DNA of 64,000 nt from Lentisphaeria bacterium (GCA_017450705.1 JAFSTC010000064.1:1-64000); one strand, 5' to 3'. Positions 1 to 8,520 are shown, counted from the first letter of the stretch. The notes: generated by a model from the letters alone, not told the origin. Program-made: numbers and translations.

Positions 1-785
1 CCTTCACCCTCATCGAACTGCTGGTGGTCATCGCCATCATCGCCATTCTCGCCTCCATGCTCCTGCCCGCATTACAGCAGGCGCGGGACCGGGCCGCGGG
101 GACCAAGTGCCTCAACAACATGAAGGCCCTGGGGGGCGCCGTCTCCTTCTACATCCAAGATCAGAACGGCTGGTTCCCGGGGTACTGGAACGGCGGCTCC
201 GGCAAGCAGACCTGGCGCAACGGTTTTTACAGCACCCGGCTGCGGCCTTCGCCCACGGACAAGGGCGATTACGGCTATCTCTGCTCTTATCTGGGGCTGA
301 ACCAGGTCGGACTTCTCTTCAGCTTCTACCAGCCCGCTTCCGGAGCGCCTTCGCTCTGCCGCTACGCCTGTCCGAAACTTCCGGCAAAGCCTCTTGTTTC
401 GGAGACCTACGCGGACCGGCGCTACGGCCTCGGCATGACCACGGACGGCGGTTCCTCCCAGTCCTACCTCTACAAGGGGAAGGTGAAGGCCGTCCGGCTC
501 CGGCGGCCCGCGGGCTACTGTCCCTACGTCGAAGCTGAATTCGCCGACGTCAACACGATTTGGTACAAGGGGGAAAGTTTTGCCGGGAATCCCATGCCCA
601 GGAGCATCGCCTACCGGCACGGCGCGGGCTCCAATCCGGCGGCCACGATGGTTTTCGGGGACTTCCACTGCGAAATGCGCAACAAGTATTCCATTCCCGC
701 CCAGTGGAGCGGCGGCGGCAACACCTCTTACGGCGTCTTCTGGAACCCCTGGCCGGTTCCCGACAAGGAGGACAAGTATTTCTGA
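1..785 (+). CDS. Pseudopilin-like protein, prepilin-type N-terminal domain (5' end outside window)
   Basis: The frame is open from base 3 and begins inside the prepilin motif [18 protein letters not shown], so the start codon and the short leader before the cleavage site lie before base 1. The family is made as a precursor, cut and N-methylated by a prepilin peptidase, and held in the inner membrane by its hydrophobic helix. About 260 residues are present. After the helix comes [14 protein letters not shown] and a soluble domain rich in Gly, Tyr and aromatic residues. Near the C-terminus, RHGAGSN followed by FGDFH resembles the H-X9-DG-type signature of PVC-group pseudopilins. A separate promoter follows the stop codon. 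The specific role is unknown; it is one of five related genes in this window. Confidence 0.93.
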   Translation, partial: FTLIELLVVIAIIAILASMLLPALQQARDRAAGTKCLNNMKALGGAVSFYIQDQNGWFPGYWNGGSGKQTWRNGFYSTRLRPSPTDKGDYGYLCSYLGLNQVGLLFSFYQPASGAPSLCRYACPKLPAKPLVSETYADRRYGLGMTTDGGSSQSYLYKGKVKAVRLRRPAGYCPYVEAEFADVNTIWYKGESFAGNPMPRSIAYRHGAGSNPAATMVFGDFHCEMRNKYSIPAQWSGGGNTSYGVFWNPWPVPDKEDKYF

Positions 786-812
786 TTTTCGCCGAAAAAT
801 CCCGTTCCCCGC

Positions 813-841
813 TTGACAAATCTCCGTCGGCGGGGTATTTT
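813..841 (+). promoter_or_regulatory. Promoter of the DUF4349 lipoprotein gene
   Basis: TTGACA at 813-818 and TATTTT at 836-841 are separated by 17 bases. The ATG follows about 45 bases downstream, preceded by AAAAAGGAG. Placement is by sequence match only. Confidence 0.7.
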
Positions 842-886
842 TTATACGGTTTCACCAACTCAACCGAAAAAGGAGCAAAAATCGCC

Positions 887-2077
887 ATGAAAAGAGTGTT
901 CGCCCTGCTGCCCGCCGCCGTGCTGGCCCTTGTTTCCGGCTGTTCCGTCGCTGTCGATGCGGAATTGTGCGAGGACTCCGTCCCCGCCGCGGGAGCCTCC
1001 CGCGCCCGGAACAGCGTTTCCTACGCCCGGCAGTACGCCCCCGCCCGGAAACCGGCGCTCGCCTTTGCGGCACGGAAAGAGGCGGGCGGAAGCAACTTCA
1101 CCGCACCAGCCGGGCAGAAGATGGCCTTCACCGCCCATCTGCGGCTCAGCGTGAGCGAGGTCCGGCCCGCCATCGAGCAGGCCCGTGAACTGGCCTTGAA
1201 AACGGGGGGCTACGTCAAGCGCATGGACGATTCCTCCGTGACGCTGGCCATTCCCATCGCCAAGGCGGAACAGGCTCTTGCCGACCTGAAGAAGATCGGC
1301 GTCCTGAACTCTCTGCGCATCGAGGGCGTGGATGTGACCCAGCAGGTCACCGACATCGCCGTCCGGCTGGAAAATCTGGAAAAATCCCGGAAACGGCTGC
1401 TGGCCTTGCTGGAAAAGGCGGGCAAGGTCGACGAAATGATCAAGGTCGAGAACGCCATCGCCCGGGTCACCACCGAACTGGAACGACTCCAGGCCCAGCA
1501 GAAAAACCTCCAGGGCCGGGTGGATTACGTGACCATGTACGTCACTTTCGCCGCGGCGGTCCGTCAGGTCGTCAGGCGGCCCGTCACCCCCGTGGGCTGG
1601 GTCAATGACCTCGGGTCCGAGCTCCTGAACTTCAACCGGAAAGTCGCCTACGGCAAGGATCCCTTCGTATTCGATCTGGAATTGCCCGCGGGGTTCGTCA
1701 AGAGCGGCGCTTCGGAAGCCGTTTCCGGTGGCAACTGCATCATCGAACTCCGGAAATATCCCAATGCGGTCACCGCCTCTCACTGGTACGGCGACGACTA
1801 TGCCAAACTCGATTTCTACATTCCCATCGTCGAGAAGGCCCTGACCGAAAGGTTCCAGACTCGGGTGGCGGTCGAAAAGTGCAAGGTCGACGACGAAGCG
1901 GCCGTCGTCTTCACCGTGAAGCCCGTCATCGGCAAGACCGCCTACGTCTACAAGGCCGTCGTGGCGGCGGTGGATTCCGACGTGTTCCTCCTCACCGCCC
2001 GGGGCGAGAGCGGGGAATTCGACCGGGTCCTGCCCGAAAAGGTCTGGAAGAAGCTCCTCGAATCGGTGGAATTCTAA
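887..2077 (+). CDS. DUF4349 domain lipoprotein
   Basis: The protein has 396 residues. Residues 1-18 form a lipoprotein signal ending in LVSGC, so Cys19 should be lipidated and the protein exported. The middle region has alternating strands and helices (GGYVKRMDDSSVTLAIPI, then VTQQVTDIAVRLENLEKSR). A charged coiled coil follows at about residues 160-215 (VENAIARVTTELERLQAQQ), ending in GRVDYVTMYV. This order is typical of DUF4349. The C-terminal third is an extra alpha/beta region I do not recognise. The start at 887 is chosen because it gives a proper signal peptide, has AGGAG eight bases upstream and lies after the promoter at 813; the open frame reaches further upstream. The gene is monocistronic, with its own promoter and terminator. 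The molecular function of DUF4349 is not established. Confidence 0.88.
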   Translation: MKRVFALLPAAVLALVSGCSVAVDAELCEDSVPAAGASRARNSVSYARQYAPARKPALAFAARKEAGGSNFTAPAGQKMAFTAHLRLSVSEVRPAIEQARELALKTGGYVKRMDDSSVTLAIPIAKAEQALADLKKIGVLNSLRIEGVDVTQQVTDIAVRLENLEKSRKRLLALLEKAGKVDEMIKVENAIARVTTELERLQAQQKNLQGRVDYVTMYVTFAAAVRQVVRRPVTPVGWVNDLGSELLNFNRKVAYGKDPFVFDLELPAGFVKSGASEAVSGGNCIIELRKYPNAVTASHWYGDDYAKLDFYIPIVEKALTERFQTRVAVEKCKVDDEAAVVFTVKPVIGKTAYVYKAVVAAVDSDVFLLTARGESGEFDRVLPEKVWKKLLESVEF

Positions 2078-2100
2078 ATATCGAATGCCCTCCTTCAAAG

Positions 2101-2132
2101 CGGGTCCCACTTCCTGTGGGGCCCGTTTTTTT
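2101..2132 (+). terminator. Rho-independent terminator after the DUF4349 gene
   Basis: A perfect 10-bp stem (one G-T pair) joins CGGGTCCCAC at 2101-2110 and GTGGGGCCCG at 2116-2125, with a TTCCT loop and a run of seven T. It starts 24 bases after the stop codon. Confidence 0.92.
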
Positions 2133-2205
2133 CGTGTCTCTTCTTCCGGGTGAGGGGGAGAAACACAAAATTGCCGAAAAGTACATGCTTTTTTCCAAAA
2201 TTTCC

Positions 2206-2234
2206 TTGTTTTTCCGTCTTCCGCGGGGTATATT
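2206..2234 (+). promoter_or_regulatory. Promoter of the nagB-like operon
   Basis: TTGTTT at 2206-2211 and TATATT at 2229-2234 are 17 bases apart. They lie in a short AT-rich stretch between the preceding terminator and the nagB-like gene, giving a leader of roughly 60 bases. I see no operator. Confidence 0.7.
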
Positions 2235-2301
2235 CTATGGCAGGGTACAGCAAATGGGGCAAGACGTGTTCTTGGTCCCGTAAAAATCAAGGAGAGAAAA
2301 A

Positions 2302-3087
2302 ATGGAAGTCATCATCCGTCCCACCGCGGCTGAAGCCGAAAAACTCACCGCCCGCATCATCGCCGACGCCATCAACGCCAAGCCCGAATTCAAGCTGGGT
2401 CTGGCCACCGGCGCCACCATGGAAAACGTCTACGCCGAACTTTCCCGCATGAACAAGGCGGGCGAAGTGGACTTCTCTCAGGTCCGTTCCTGGAACCTGG
2501 ACGAGTACGTGGGCCTGGCTCCCGAGCACGACCAGAGCTACCGCTACTACATGAACAAGAACCTCTTCAACAACGTCAACATCGACATCCGCAACACCCA
2601 TCTGCCCGACGGTCTGGCCGCCGATGAGGAAGCGGAAGCCGCCCGTTACGACGACTCCATCGACGAAGCCGGCGGCATCGATCTGTGGCTTGTGGGCATC
2701 GGCTGCTCCGGTCACGTGGGCTTCAACGATCCCGGGACCAGCTTCTCCTCCCGGACCCATGTGGCCTACCTGACCAAGACCACCTATGAGCAGAACAAGA
2801 TCTACTTCACGCCGCCGGAATCCATGCCCCGCCGGGCCTACACCGCGGGCGTCGGCACCGTTCTCGACGCCAAGCGGATCGTCCAGCTCATCACCGGCAA
2901 GCGCAAAGCCGCCATCGCCGCCGCCGCCATCGAAGGACCCATGACCTCCATGATCTCCTCCAGCGCGCTGCAGCTGCATCCCGACACGGTGGTGATCCTC
3001 GACGCCGAAGCCGCCGCGAATCTGAAGCTCCGCGACTTCTACGACGAAGTCTTCCAGAACGACCCCAAGTGGGCCGCCTACCGGTAA
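2302..3087 (+). CDS. nagB: Glucosamine-6-phosphate deaminase family protein (NagB-like), active site altered
   Basis: The 261-residue length matches NagB, which converts glucosamine 6-phosphate to fructose 6-phosphate and ammonia in the cytoplasm. The phosphate-binding region LGLATGATMENVY, the general-base segment NLDEYVGL (Asp67), His138 in SGHVGFNDPG, FSSRTH and GKRKAA are all recognisable. Two normally conserved residues differ. In E. coli the His loop reads NDGHIAFNEP, with Asp141 and Glu148 assisting His143. Here it reads CSGHVGFNDP, with Ser136 and Asp143 in those places. The start has AAGGAGAG upstream. The next gene, a ROK-like kinase, follows after 24 bases. The fold is secure; the exact substrate, and whether it deaminates or isomerises, is uncertain. 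Confidence 0.85.
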   Translation: MEVIIRPTAAEAEKLTARIIADAINAKPEFKLGLATGATMENVYAELSRMNKAGEVDFSQVRSWNLDEYVGLAPEHDQSYRYYMNKNLFNNVNIDIRNTHLPDGLAADEEAEAARYDDSIDEAGGIDLWLVGIGCSGHVGFNDPGTSFSSRTHVAYLTKTTYEQNKIYFTPPESMPRRAYTAGVGTVLDAKRIVQLITGKRKAAIAAAAIEGPMTSMISSSALQLHPDTVVILDAEAAANLKLRDFYDEVFQNDPKWAAYR

Positions 3088-3111
3088 GGTCCCCGAAAGG
3101 AGAGTATTCCC

Positions 3112-4494
3112 ATGGCTGATGTGAAAGTCAACTGCCTCTGCAAGCCGGAGCTGGATCCGGAATTCGTGCCCGCGGCCCTCTGGAACCGGGAATACCGGAA
3201 ACTGGCCGCCGCCGATCCCGGCGCGCTCAAGATCGCCATCACGCTGGAACGCTCCAACGGAGCCGTTTCCCGCTTCGACACCTGCCTGCTGCCCGAAACG
3301 GAAGCCAATGCGGCCCTCAACCTCCGCTACGTGGAGCGTCTGGTCAAGTTCATGCTGTGGAGTTTCGGCGGCTGGCACGTCACCGTCGCCGGAGCCCCCA
3401 AGGTCGCAGCCGCGCTGGCGGAACTCTATTCCGCCAAGGGCGAACGCGCCTTCGACTGGCAGGTCATGGGCGAGCGGATCTACGACCGTCCCTTCACCGT
3501 GGACTCCTGCCCCTTCGAGAAGGCCATGCCCGAAAAGAAGGTCGCCATGAAACTGGGCGGCCACTTCGAAGGCTGCCGCATCGGCTTCGACCTGGGTGGT
3601 TCCGACCGCAAGTGCGCCGCCGTCAAGGACGGGGAAACGCTCCACAGCGAAGAGGTGGTGTGGGATCCCTACTTCCAGAGCGACATCAACTACCACTACG
3701 AGGGGATCCTCGACTCCCTGAAGCGGGCCGCCGCCAAGCTGCCCCGGGTGGATGCCATCGGAGGTTCCGCCGCGGGCGTCTATGTGGAAAACCAGCCCCG
3801 CATCGCGTCGCTTTTCCGGGGCATCCCGGAAAAGGATTTCGCGACCAAGGTCCGGCCCATCTTCCTTGAGATCGCCAAGGAGTTCCCCGGTGTGCCCTTC
3901 GTGGTCCTCAACGACGGCGAAGTCACCGCGCTCGCGGGCGCCATCAGCTTCAAGTGCAACTCCCTCATCGGGCTGGCCATGGGGACCAGCGAAGCGGTGG
4001 GCTACGTGACGCCCGAAGGGAATCTGACCGACTACCTCAACGAGCTCGCTTTCGCCCCCATCGACTACCGGACGGTGAACCCGCCCCGTGACGAGTGGTC
4101 CGGCGACGCGGGCGTGGGCGCCTCGTACCTTTCCCAGCAGGCGGTGGGCCGTCTGGTCAAGGCCGCGGGATTCGACTTCCCCGCCGACACCAAGCTTCCC
4201 GAAGTCCTGAAGCTGGTCCAGAAGGCCATGGCCGAGAAGGACCCGAGAGCGGCGGCCATCTACCGCACCGTGGGGCGTTACCTCGGCTACGCGCTGGCTC
4301 ACTACGCCGACTTCTACGACCTCAAGAATCTGCTGCTGCTGGGCCGGGTCTCCTCCGGCGACGGCGGCTCCATCATCATCGAAGAGGCGCAGAAGCTGCT
4401 GAAGGAGGTCTTCCCCGAGCTGAACATCAAGTTCCATCTGCCCGACGAGACCTTCAAGCGACACGGTCAGGCGGTCATCGCCGCCACGCTGTAA
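3112..4494 (+). CDS. ROK-like sugar kinase with a 155-residue N-terminal extension
   Basis: The protein has 460 residues. The ASKHA kinase fold begins only at about residue 157, with IGFDLGGSDRKCAAVKDG as the first phosphate-binding loop. It continues with GGSAAGVYVE, the NDGEVTALAGA segment that corresponds to the catalytic NDANAA region of ROK kinases, and AMGTSEAVGYV. The Cys-rich zinc motif usual in ROK proteins is absent. Residues 1-155 form a separate domain I do not recognise. There is no helix-turn-helix, so it is not a classical ROK repressor. It lies 24 bases after the NagB-like gene, with AAAGGAGAG before its ATG, and the operon ends at a terminator. It may phosphorylate an amino sugar or its derivative to feed the NagB-like protein; this is inferred from position. 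Confidence 0.78.
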   Translation: MADVKVNCLCKPELDPEFVPAALWNREYRKLAAADPGALKIAITLERSNGAVSRFDTCLLPETEANAALNLRYVERLVKFMLWSFGGWHVTVAGAPKVAAALAELYSAKGERAFDWQVMGERIYDRPFTVDSCPFEKAMPEKKVAMKLGGHFEGCRIGFDLGGSDRKCAAVKDGETLHSEEVVWDPYFQSDINYHYEGILDSLKRAAAKLPRVDAIGGSAAGVYVENQPRIASLFRGIPEKDFATKVRPIFLEIAKEFPGVPFVVLNDGEVTALAGAISFKCNSLIGLAMGTSEAVGYVTPEGNLTDYLNELAFAPIDYRTVNPPRDEWSGDAGVGASYLSQQAVGRLVKAAGFDFPADTKLPEVLKLVQKAMAEKDPRAAAIYRTVGRYLGYALAHYADFYDLKNLLLLGRVSSGDGGSIIIEEAQKLLKEVFPELNIKFHLPDETFKRHGQAVIAATL

Positions 4495-4512
4495 GCGTTT
4501 CAGGCAAAAAAG

Positions 4513-4543
4513 ATCCCTCCCTTTGCCGGGGAGGGATTTTTTT
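4513..4543 (+). terminator. Rho-independent terminator after the ROK-like kinase
   Basis: The stem ATCCCTCC (4513-4520) pairs with GGAGGGAT (4530-4537) and is followed by a T run to 4543. It starts 18 bases past the stop codon. On the other strand the hairpin has a short A/T flank and could also stop leftward transcription. Confidence 0.9.
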
Positions 4544-4694
4544 ATCTTTTCCGAAAAGTCGTCATCGAAAGTGCCGCGACCTCGAAAAATCTGTGGTTCG
4601 GGGCCAAAGTCCGTTTTTACCGGTGGACCCTGCTGACCCGCAGGGCGATGCCGAGGGTAGTCTTCTGAAACTCTTTGCCGCGGCGGGGGGGGAT

Positions 4695-5966
4695 TCAGAT
4701 ATGCCCGATGTCTTCCCCTTTTTCTCCGGCGCGGGCAGAATCTTTGGGGATGAGCGCGTCGTCGAAGTGGAGCATCACGTTCTGTTCGGCCTGTCGCTTC
4801 TGCACTTCCGCCACATCGACCTTGTCGATGCCGCACTTCGAATCAAGGGCGACGACCGCGGCGTTTCCCGCCGCCTGACCGGAAATGATGGCGGGCGGGA
4901 TGACCCGGATCACGTCCCAGGCGTACCCTTCGCCCGAGGCGCAGCGCCCGGCGGTAATCAGATTGTCATACCCGGAGCGGATCAGGATCCGGTAGGGCAT
5001 TTCATAGAGGAAATCCCGGCGCTCGAAGTCGCAGATGGCGCCGATGGAGTCCTCGAAGTGGCGGTAGGTGTCGGATTCACGGAGCGTGTAATCCCCCTCG
5101 ATGCAGCAGGTGGTCCGCAGCTGGGCCATTCCGGGGAGCGTCACGATCTCCCGGCTTTCGGGATCGTCATCCTTGATGCGCTCGAAGAGCTTTCTCTGAT
5201 TGATCTCGAGGAAATGGGAAACCTGATCGGTGTTGGTGCCGTCGCAGAGGGGAATATCTGCGGGTTGTCCCTTGCCGTAGAGATTGACGGCATATCCCAT
5301 GTGCCCGAAGACGGCATCCTCGATGCGACCGCTTTCCACGGCTTTCCGGCAGCTTTCCAGCGAGATGCCCTTGGCGCAGTAGGTGGCAAAATTGCCTTTT
5401 TTGAGCGTCGGGACTCCGGCCCGGCGCAGAAGATCGGCGTCGCCCGTGGCGTCGACGATGATGCCGCCGCGGATGAACTCCCGCCCGGATTTTCCCTGGA
5501 TGATGACCCCGCGGCAGTGCTTTTCCTCCATGACGGGCGCGGAACAGATCACATCGAAAAGCAGATCGACTCCCTCTACGGCAAAAAACTCCGTCAGGGC
5601 CAGCGCGAAGATATTGGGCGAGAACCGGGCGGTATATCGGACTTGTGTCGGTTTTTCCGGGGCTCCATTCCGCCACTCCTGGGGGATCTTCGCCCAGCCG
5701 TACTTTGTGGAATAACGCAAGAACTCCTCGGCCAGTCCGAAGATGATCTGGGTGCCCCGTCCGTTGCACATCGGCACGAAGAGATTGATGAGCCCGAGCG
5801 TGGCCAAACCGCCGAGCATGGTGCTCTTTTCGATGAGCAGCACCTGTTTGCCTGCCCTGCGGGCGGTAAGGGCTGCGGCCAGTCCCGCCACGCCGCCTCC
5901 GGCAACGATCACGTCATACGATTTTTCCCGGACTGGGAGTTGTTCCCGAAAAACGATACTTCCCAT
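4695..5966 (-). CDS. FAD-dependent oxidoreductase (FAD_oxidored family)
   Basis: The protein has 423 residues and no signal peptide, so it is probably cytoplasmic. An N-terminal dinucleotide-binding motif (VIVAGGGVAGLAAALTAR, about residues 19-36) is followed by LLIEKSTMLGGLAT. A central domain carries IIVDATGDADLLRRAG. Near the C-terminus, ITAGRCASGEGYAWDVIRV and then SGQAAGNAA form the second FAD contact. This layout is that of the PF12831-type oxidoreductases common in polysaccharide-using PVC bacteria; their substrates are mostly unknown. It is the last gene of the minus-strand group led by the GntR-type regulator, 183 bases after a pseudopilin gene. AAGGA lies 11 bases before the ATG. 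Confidence 0.85.
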   Translation of the reverse strand: MGSIVFREQLPVREKSYDVIVAGGGVAGLAAALTARRAGKQVLLIEKSTMLGGLATLGLINLFVPMCNGRGTQIIFGLAEEFLRYSTKYGWAKIPQEWRNGAPEKPTQVRYTARFSPNIFALALTEFFAVEGVDLLFDVICSAPVMEEKHCRGVIIQGKSGREFIRGGIIVDATGDADLLRRAGVPTLKKGNFATYCAKGISLESCRKAVESGRIEDAVFGHMGYAVNLYGKGQPADIPLCDGTNTDQVSHFLEINQRKLFERIKDDDPESREIVTLPGMAQLRTTCCIEGDYTLRESDTYRHFEDSIGAICDFERRDFLYEMPYRILIRSGYDNLITAGRCASGEGYAWDVIRVIPPAIISGQAAGNAAVVALDSKCGIDKVDVAEVQKRQAEQNVMLHFDDALIPKDSARAGEKGEDIGHI

Positions 5967-6149
5967 TTACGAAATATCCTTGCAATTTTCAAAATAACTG
6001 TTTGGGATAAGGATGTGATCCGCGGCATTGCCGATATTGATTTCTCCAAGATGCCAGCCGATTTTTTTGCAGACGCGATCCCGGCGTTTGTTCATCTTGC
6101 AACGAGCCTGTCGAACTATTGTATCCCATGCATTTTGATATCCTTCCCT
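5967..6149 (-). other. Intergenic, AT-richer than its neighbours, with one 42-codon open frame
   Basis: This 183-base stretch separates a pseudopilin gene from the FAD oxidoreductase. A 42-codon minus-strand frame starts at 6095 (MNKRRDRVCKKIGWHLG) and its TAA at 5969-5967 directly abuts the ATG of the oxidoreductase. It could be a leader peptide, a gene remnant or chance. I see no terminator or strong promoter here. Confidence 0.35.
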
Positions 6150-7016
6150 TCAGTTCTGCGTATAGATCCAGCCCGACATGGGAGGTTTGGGTTCGACCCG
6201 CCAGATGGGCCCGTCGCTCTGATACTTGAATTGACTGCTGGGGAACTCCTCGAAAGGCCGCGATTTGACATGCAGATCGGCGTACCCGAAATTGCCGCCC
6301 CCCGCGTGCCGCGGAGGGATCATCCGGGCGAAAGACGCCGCGTCCGCATACCAGCGGCAGCGGTAATCGACGCCGCCCGTCCCCGCGCCGTCTGTGTAGA
6401 CGATCAGCTGGGAGGGCTGTTTTGCCTTGCTCATCTTGGTCGGAGCCGTTCCGTAGGGATACATGGTGGAGCCGACGAAGAGATTCATGTTGACCGAAAG
6501 CGTGAAATAATACTTTCCCTTCGAACCGGGCCTGTTGGTCATGTACCCATTGTCCTCGTAATTCATCTGCTCCTCGGAGACCGTGGGACAGGCCAGATTG
6601 TCCCGGTAGACCTTCCCGTCCCCCGATCTGAAGAGGCCCGCGATGATCTGCGTGTTCTGGTGCTTCTTCGGGACGTAGTCCGCCAGCGGACAGCCGATCT
6701 CGTTGCGCTTCAGCAGATAAGAGGGATTTTCCTTGAGCTGGGGCGGATACGGGAACAGATCGTCGAAATCGGTGATATACAAAGCCGTGTATTTTCCCAG
6801 CTGCCCCAGATTGTTCACGCAGCTGGCCTTCTGCGCCGTCATCCGCGCCTGCTGGAGCGCGGGCATCAGCATCGCTGCCAGAATGGCGATGATGGCGATC
6901 ACGACCAGCAGCTCTATCAAGGTGAAAAAACGGCCTCCTTCTTTTTTCATGACACAAAACAGATCAGAATGTTCAAAACGATCGTCCATGATCCTCACCG
7001 ATGTTTTCCGCCGCAT
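6150..7016 (-). CDS. Pseudopilin-like protein with prepilin-type N-terminal domain
   Basis: The protein has 288 residues. [19 protein letters not shown] starts about 31 residues in, after a basic leader ending in KKEGGRF. The start at 7016 is chosen because AAGGAGG lies eight bases upstream; a TTG at 7022 would be too close to it. A later ATG at 6950 would give the more usual short leader (MKKEGGRF) but has no ribosome site. The soluble domain ends with [19 protein letters not shown], matching H-X9-D, then a Trp-rich tail. It sits between the regulator and the FAD oxidoreductase on the same strand and is probably co-transcribed with both. It should be anchored in the inner membrane after peptidase cleavage; the partner is unknown. 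Confidence 0.92.
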   Translation of the reverse strand: MRRKTSVRIMDDRFEHSDLFCVMKKEGGRFFTLIELLVVIAIIAILAAMLMPALQQARMTAQKASCVNNLGQLGKYTALYITDFDDLFPYPPQLKENPSYLLKRNEIGCPLADYVPKKHQNTQIIAGLFRSGDGKVYRDNLACPTVSEEQMNYEDNGYMTNRPGSKGKYYFTLSVNMNLFVGSTMYPYGTAPTKMSKAKQPSQLIVYTDGAGTGGVDYRCRWYADAASFARMIPPRHAGGGNFGYADLHVKSRPFEEFPSSQFKYQSDGPIWRVEPKPPMSGWIYTQN

Positions 7017-7047
7017 GAGCAAATCCTCCTTCTTCTGGAACCCTTTT

Positions 7048-7173
7048 TTATTTTGACGGCCTCAAAAAAAATGACGAAAATCTTTCCTTTCGACGAAACG
7101 GCGCCGCGAGACGGGCGGCGGATCCCGGGGCCGTCAGGGTCAGGGGCGTTTTGAGAAAACCTCTTCTGTCCAT
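7048..7173 (-). pseudogene. Tat-signal remnant or 41-residue peptide
   Basis: A 41-codon frame starts at ATG 7173 with GGAAGGAAGG just upstream and stops at 7048. It begins MDRRGFLKTPLTLTAPGSAA, carrying a twin-arginine export motif (RRGFLK) and a short Ala/Leu-rich stretch. It then turns into a basic tail and ends, with no mature domain behind it. It lies 27 bases after the GntR-type regulator, so it is probably transcribed with it. The simplest reading is the surviving start of a deleted Tat-exported enzyme gene. A real small protein cannot be excluded. Confidence 0.5.
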
Positions 7174-7200
7174 ATCCGCCTTCCTTCCGCCGACGATGCT

Positions 7201-8463
7201 TCAGGCATCCTGAGAACTGAAAAACATCTGCAGGGCATGCCGGCGCTTTTCCTCGAATCGGAAACTCTCTTCGATCTCCGAGAGAAACTCTTCCGGCGTG
7301 ATGTGACAGCACACCAGCTTCTTCAGGCTCCCGGAAAAGCAGGAGCTGACGCTGTCGAACATGTGGCGGTGCGAAAAATCCATGTTCCGGATCTCGTTGA
7401 AAAAGATGTCGTCCCTGAAAACGCGGCTGTCCATGGCGGGCGCGGCGGCGCTGACGGCGGCGGGGATGTTGATGCGGGCGGCGGCCAGGGACTGCTGGAA
7501 CGCGTCGTCGAAGAGAGATTCGCCGATGTCGAAGAGCAGATCGGCGTGCTCCGTGGTGTTCCGGACCCAGAAGGTCTGAGAGGCCGTGTGGCAGAGCCGG
7601 AAACCGTTGACCTCCGGCATGGGACAGACGTCGAACCGGCTTCCCAGCCGGTGGAGTTTGCTGCGGAAACCGGTCGTGAACAGCGTCCGGCCCGCGGAAA
7701 AATCCTCGTACGTCCCGTAAAAATCGAAAGCCGAGAGCATTTCGACGGCTTTTCTGTAAACGTCCAGCCCCTTTTGCCCTCCGGCCGAAAGATCGTAGAT
7801 GAACGAGAGCATGAGCGACTCGCCCCGCCCCGAACCGAACCGGACGCCGGCGGGGAGTTTCTTCTGCAGATCCAGCATTTTTTCATAGGTCAACGCGTAG
7901 GGCGCGAAATCGGGATCGACCCGGCGCATGAGCTCTTTGTTGTACAGCAGGGCCACCGGGGAGAAAACGAAGGGGATCCCCCACACCACCCCGCCGACGG
8001 CGAAAAACTCGAAGACCTGCGGGAAGAGCCGGTTGTCCGCGCGGAGACGGGCCACCCGCTCCCGGGGCCAGGAGAGAAAGTATTCCCCCGGGAAAAAGGA
8101 CAGCGTCGAGGAGCAGATCGCCGCATCGACCTTTTCGATCTGCGATACGGGCTCGATCTCCACCTGCGGGAATTTCCGGCCGACGTACTCGGTGAACAGC
8201 GGGATCATGTCCCCGTCGCTGAAGCGGATCTTGAGAACGACCTTTTCCTGCGGGACGGTGAACGTGCCCCAGCGGGCGACCCGTTTCACGACGCCGCGGT
8301 CCCGGAGAATGTTCAAGGCTTTCGCCGCCGTCACGGGAGAGACGCAAAACTGCTTTGCCAGCTCCTGTTCCGCGGGAAGCCTGCCGGAGATCTCGCCCGA
8401 GAGGATCCGGCTCCCCAGCGACTCCGCGATCATCTGACTTTTGCTGCCGATCGAGGTATTCAT
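7201..8463 (-). CDS. GntR-type winged-helix regulator fused to a sugar-ABC solute-binding fold
   Basis: The protein has 420 residues. Residues 1-70 form a GntR winged helix: SKSQMIAESLGSRILSGEI, then GRLPAEQELAKQFCVSPVTA and LNILRDRGVV. From about residue 80 it resembles extracellular sugar-binding proteins of ABC importers, with VVWGIPFVFSPVALLYNKELM and a C-terminal helical lobe, but no export signal. It should therefore act in the cytoplasm as a one-component sensor that binds a sugar and changes DNA binding. The start at 8463 is chosen because the open frame upstream runs through a good promoter; the ribosome site is weak (GTGGTAG). It heads a minus-strand group with a Tat-signal remnant, a pseudopilin and a FAD oxidoreductase, and may be autoregulated. 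The ligand is unknown. Confidence 0.82.
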   Translation of the reverse strand: MNTSIGSKSQMIAESLGSRILSGEISGRLPAEQELAKQFCVSPVTAAKALNILRDRGVVKRVARWGTFTVPQEKVVLKIRFSDGDMIPLFTEYVGRKFPQVEIEPVSQIEKVDAAICSSTLSFFPGEYFLSWPRERVARLRADNRLFPQVFEFFAVGGVVWGIPFVFSPVALLYNKELMRRVDPDFAPYALTYEKMLDLQKKLPAGVRFGSGRGESLMLSFIYDLSAGGQKGLDVYRKAVEMLSAFDFYGTYEDFSAGRTLFTTGFRSKLHRLGSRFDVCPMPEVNGFRLCHTASQTFWVRNTTEHADLLFDIGESLFDDAFQQSLAAARINIPAAVSAAAPAMDSRVFRDDIFFNEIRNMDFSHRHMFDSVSSCFSGSLKKLVCCHITPEEFLSEIEESFRFEEKRRHALQMFFSSQDA

Positions 8464-8491
8464 CGTTCTACCACACTTTACGATATGGTAT

Positions 8492-8520
8492 AATATAGCA
8501 CCGTGGTCCGTCCTTGTCAA
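8492..8520 (-). promoter_or_regulatory. Promoter of the GntR-type regulator group
   Basis: Read on the minus strand, TTGACA (8520-8515) and TATATT (8497-8492) are 17 bases apart and lie about 30 bases before the ATG. This is one of the best consensus matches in the window. Confidence 0.8.

Noticed and set aside
3112-4494. ROK-type transcriptional repressor
   Set aside because: The N-terminal 155 residues lack a helix-turn-helix and the ROK zinc motif is absent; the kinase loops are present.
2287-4836. 849-codon minus-strand frame opposite the nagB-like and kinase genes
   Set aside because: It covers two recognisable genes and a terminator, and has the same low-complexity composition as other antisense frames.
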